DNA of 5,889 nucleotides from positions 1-5,889 of the forward strand of contig JAJWOJ010000140.1 of assembly GCA_021635425.1 (NCBI GenBank). The letters are read 5' to 3'. Made by a program: the position numbers and the translations under genes. This DNA comes from Clostridiales bacterium (GTDB lineage Bacteria; Bacillota; Clostridia; Christensenellales; Borkfalkiaceae). The notes beneath the pieces are model-generated. The model was not told where the DNA came from and ran no database searches. It saw nothing but the letters and a program-made list of their open reading frames with translations. Positions within the stretch are counted from its first letter, which is position 1. Each line of letters opens with the position of its first letter. This document shows positions 4,232 through 5,889 of this stretch, in pieces.

Positions 4232-5157
4232 TATTTGAGAGATTTTAGCATTTTATCTATACACTTTTTCTTTTGCTCATAATTCGGATGAACATAAAGA
4301 TTTAACGTCGTGCTGATATTTGAATGTCCGAGAATAACGCTTACTGTTTTGTAGTCGCAGTGACTTTCTATGCACCGCGTTGCAAAACTATGGCGTAAAC
4401 CGTGAAATTTTATCGGCGGGATGTCCAATTTTACGAGCAGTTTTTTGTAATAGTTCCGATACGTGCGCGGTTCTGTCGGCATTGAATCGTTTGTAAGCAC
4501 AAAAAACGAATCGTTTACGACCTTGCGTAGCGGTTTTAAGACCGATAGCAAATCCTTTGTCATCGGAATATCCCGAATGGAAGTGGCGGTTTTAGGCGTA
4601 TCTATCATCAATTCAGTATGTCTGATACCGTTTTCACGGATATAAATTCGCTGAATTGTTTTCCTGATATGTATAACGCCGTTGTCTGTGTCGATATCAT
4701 CCCAAGTTAAAGCACATATTTCACCTATACGAATGCCCGTGCTTAAACAAATGAAGATACCAAGATTGCGAAACGTGAAGTTATCTTCTACAAACCGCAT
4801 AATTTTCTTTTGGTTTGCAATGGATAGCACTTCAAGTTCCTGCCGCTCCCGATCTGTCGGGAAGATAACGTCAATCGGAGCATAGACACAATAGTTTTTC
4901 TTTGCCCCGAATTTGAGAATCATCCGCAAAACGATAAGCATATCTTTAATCGTTTTTTGCGATAGCCCTCCGTTCAACTTCTGCAAGACAAAATCCTGCA
5001 CATCCTTTTCGGTAACTGCTGTGAGATTACCGAACGCCGGCTGTAAGTGTGTTTCAACGATAAGAGAGTATGCTGCAAACGTTGATTTCTTCACGAACTG
5101 CCTTTTTTCTTCCTTCCATAAGTCTGCTATTTGGCTTATGTTTTTTTCCGTGACCAT
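4231..5157 (-). CDS. Tyrosine recombinase (site-specific integrase), 308 residues
   Basis: This is a phage-integrase-family enzyme that cuts and rejoins DNA through a 3'-phosphotyrosine. Numbering from the ATG at 5157: a SAM-like core-binding domain covers about residues 5-95 (ADLWKEEKRQFVKKST, HLQPAFGNL). The catalytic domain covers about 108-300, with Arg143 (STGIRIGEICAL), Lys189 (TPKTATSIRDIP), His252 and Arg255 (FHGLRHSFATR), His278 (ILGHSNISTT) and the nucleophile Tyr288 (LNLYVH). All catalytic residues are present, so it should be active. Its length is normal for single-domain-arm recombinases. The frame is open ten codons further, but AAGGAGG lies 10 bases before 5157, so I use that start. 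The gene directly follows hsdS, and such pairs are known to invert hsdS segments. The alternative is the integrase of a mobile element, though no att site or tRNA is visible. Confidence 0.92.
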   Translation of the reverse strand: MVTEKNISQIADLWKEEKRQFVKKSTFAAYSLIVETHLQPAFGNLTAVTEKDVQDFVLQKLNGGLSQKTIKDMLIVLRMILKFGAKKNYCVYAPIDVIFPTDRERQELEVLSIANQKKIMRFVEDNFTFRNLGIFICLSTGIRIGEICALTWDDIDTDNGVIHIRKTIQRIYIRENGIRHTELMIDTPKTATSIRDIPMTKDLLSVLKPLRKVVNDSFFVLTNDSMPTEPRTYRNYYKKLLVKLDIPPIKFHGLRHSFATRCIESHCDYKTVSVILGHSNISTTLNLYVHPNYEQKKKCIDKMLKSLK

Positions 5158-5882
5158 AATCGTTTTACCTCCTTGAAAATAGTCCACATAAATTTTAGTA
5201 AATTATTGAAGAAAGAAAATACGTTTAGGGACAGCGCACTCTCAATTAGTGATAAAAACGATAGCAAAATTTCGATAACTAATGAAAATATTAGTGATTT
5301 TCTATGTTTTATGATTTTGTTTTGGACTTCTATCTTCCTGTCAATCGCGGACAAAAATGTAGCAATTTCCGTTTGTTCTTCGATACTTGGAACGGCACAT
5401 TTTGTTTTTTTGATTTCACTATTAGAGATTTCAAGAAATGTTGAACCTGACGCATATTTGATAAAATGCCGTTTTTGTGTCTGTGCTAAATAATAAAGAA
5501 ATTCATTATTTATGCCTTTTTTAGGTATTAAATTTTGAAATCCTTGATTTGTAGTGCAATCTTTTTGTGTAATGGAGCATTCTCCGACAGTGGCTCGGCT
5601 GCTCAACAAAATACTCCCTGCTGGCAATATTTTTGCACTTGATTTTTGTAAGCCAAGTTGTGAAATTGTCCGCGCGCTCATAGAAACGTATTTTGAATGT
5701 CCGACTTCCGTAGGCGTAAACCATTGAATACCACCATTCCAAAGAGTAGAGTCCGTTGTGTCTGGTGTTCCGCCGCCAACAACTTCTGCGATATCTGATA
5801 AACGTTTTGATGACCAGTTATCTTGGAATTGCTTAAATCTCAAAGTTGGAACATTAGGGGTTGTTTCGTTGCTTTTCGACAT
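5136..5882 (-). CDS. hsdS: Type I restriction-modification specificity subunit (HsdS), single-TRD half-length form
   Basis: HsdS gives the type I methylase/nuclease complex its DNA target. Residues 14-27 (LRFKQFQDNWSSKRL) and SDIAEVVGGGTPDT (29-42) are the typical start of a target recognition domain. SGSTFLEISNSEIKKTKCAVPSIEEQ region (145-170) and the conserved helix TEIATFLSAIDRKIEVQNKIIKHRKS (171-196) are its typical end. Full HsdS has two such units and about 400 residues; here there is one, then a hydrophobic tail (197-248) unlike the family. The tail runs across the recombinase ribosome binding site and start codon in another frame, overlapping that gene by 22 bases. This suggests a truncated or recombined allele, or a half-subunit that works as a dimer. 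An inverted repeat lies at the point where similarity ends. The ATG is 7 bases from the window edge, so its ribosome binding site cannot be seen. The rest of the operon (hsdM, hsdR) would lie outside the window. Confidence 0.85.
   Translation of the reverse strand: MSKSNETTPNVPTLRFKQFQDNWSSKRLSDIAEVVGGGTPDTTDSTLWNGGIQWFTPTEVGHSKYVSMSARTISQLGLQKSSAKILPAGSILLSSRATVGECSITQKDCTTNQGFQNLIPKKGINNEFLYYLAQTQKRHFIKYASGSTFLEISNSEIKKTKCAVPSIEEQTEIATFLSAIDRKIEVQNKIIKHRKSLIFSLVIEILLSFLSLIESALSLNVFSFFNNLLKFMWTIFKEVKRLWSRKKT
5216..5245 (-). promoter_or_regulatory. Possible promoter for the recombinase (TTGAGA-N18-TATTTT)
   Basis: TTGAGA (5245-5240) matches five of six -35 positions and TATTTT (5221-5216) four of six -10 positions, with 18 bases between, upstream of the recombinase start. 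It lies inside the doubtful 3' tail of the hsdS frame. It would allow recombinase expression independent of hsdS. This is a modest match in AT-rich DNA. Confidence 0.3.
5275..5298. repeat. Imperfect inverted repeat with 6-base spacer: candidate recombinase core site
   Basis: ATAACTAAT and ATTAGTGAT are 9-base arms (8 of 9 complementary; the inner ACTAAT/ATTAGT perfect), separated by GAAAAT. The arms start at 5275 and end at 5298, allowing for one extra flanking base on the left. This arm-spacer-arm layout is that of a tyrosine-recombinase core site, and it coincides with codons about 196-203 of hsdS. A further ATTAGTGAT copy is at 5245-5253, and ATTAGT recurs at 5884-5889, beside the hsdS start. 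Confidence 0.4.
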
Positions 5883-5889
5883 AATTAGT

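Noticed and set aside
5136..5290. Hydrophobic HsdS tail as a membrane anchor
   Set aside because: HsdS is cytoplasmic. The tail coincides with AT-rich DNA, a candidate recombination site and the recombinase ribosome binding site, so accidental read-through is more likely.
5521..5742. Minus-strand frame of 73 codons inside hsdS
   Set aside because: It is out of frame with clear HsdS motifs and has no ribosome binding site.
1..5889. CRISPR array, tRNA, rRNA, riboswitch or IS element
   Set aside because: I saw no regularly spaced repeats, cloverleaf, conserved rRNA or aptamer segments, or transposase gene.

Overview
The window looks like part of an accessory (mobile or defence-rich) region from a low-to-moderate GC Bacillota genome, most likely an uncultured clostridial lineage. 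The evidence is the strong AGGAGG-type ribosome binding sites, sigma-A-like promoters, classical intrinsic terminators and a Gram-positive-style LexA/S24 repressor. No tRNA, rRNA, CRISPR array or transposase is visible. Every gene I can support lies on the minus strand, so transcription runs from high to low coordinates.

Right part (about 4231-5889): a single-TRD HsdS (type I restriction-modification specificity subunit) starts 7 bases from the window edge. It is followed directly by a tyrosine recombinase. This pairing is typical of phase-variable type I systems in which the recombinase inverts or swaps hsdS segments. The last part of the hsdS frame is an uncharacteristic hydrophobic tail that runs through the recombinase's own ribosome binding site and start codon. 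An inverted repeat with a 6-base spacer sits exactly where HsdS-like sequence stops, and is a candidate crossover site.

Middle part (about 2000-4230): an intrinsic terminator ends the recombinase unit. A WYL-domain regulator follows with its own promoter and terminator. Next is a LexA-like, self-cleaving S24 repressor with a clear extended -10 promoter and a 19-bp dyad in its early transcribed region. It is followed by a small Com-like zinc-ribbon protein and a large two-tier terminator.

Left part (1-2000): a small HTH protein is translationally coupled (ATGA overlap) to an 81-residue hypothetical protein. After a 263-base gap come a basic 96-residue and a 113-residue hypothetical protein, then an intrinsic terminator. 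Last is the start of a membrane-anchored protein, possibly with an Ig-like domain, that leaves the window. The gap before the 96-residue gene carries a second copy of the GAAACG-N3-CGTTTC dyad found in front of the LexA-like gene. This suggests that the repressor controls both itself and this small-gene operon.

Overall this is a regulatory hub with three DNA-binding regulators of different classes (LexA/S24, WYL, small HTH) next to a probably phase-variable restriction specificity gene. The families are known ones. The most informative new points are the shared operator, the putative hsdS crossover site and a repeated 11-base element around the WYL promoter.
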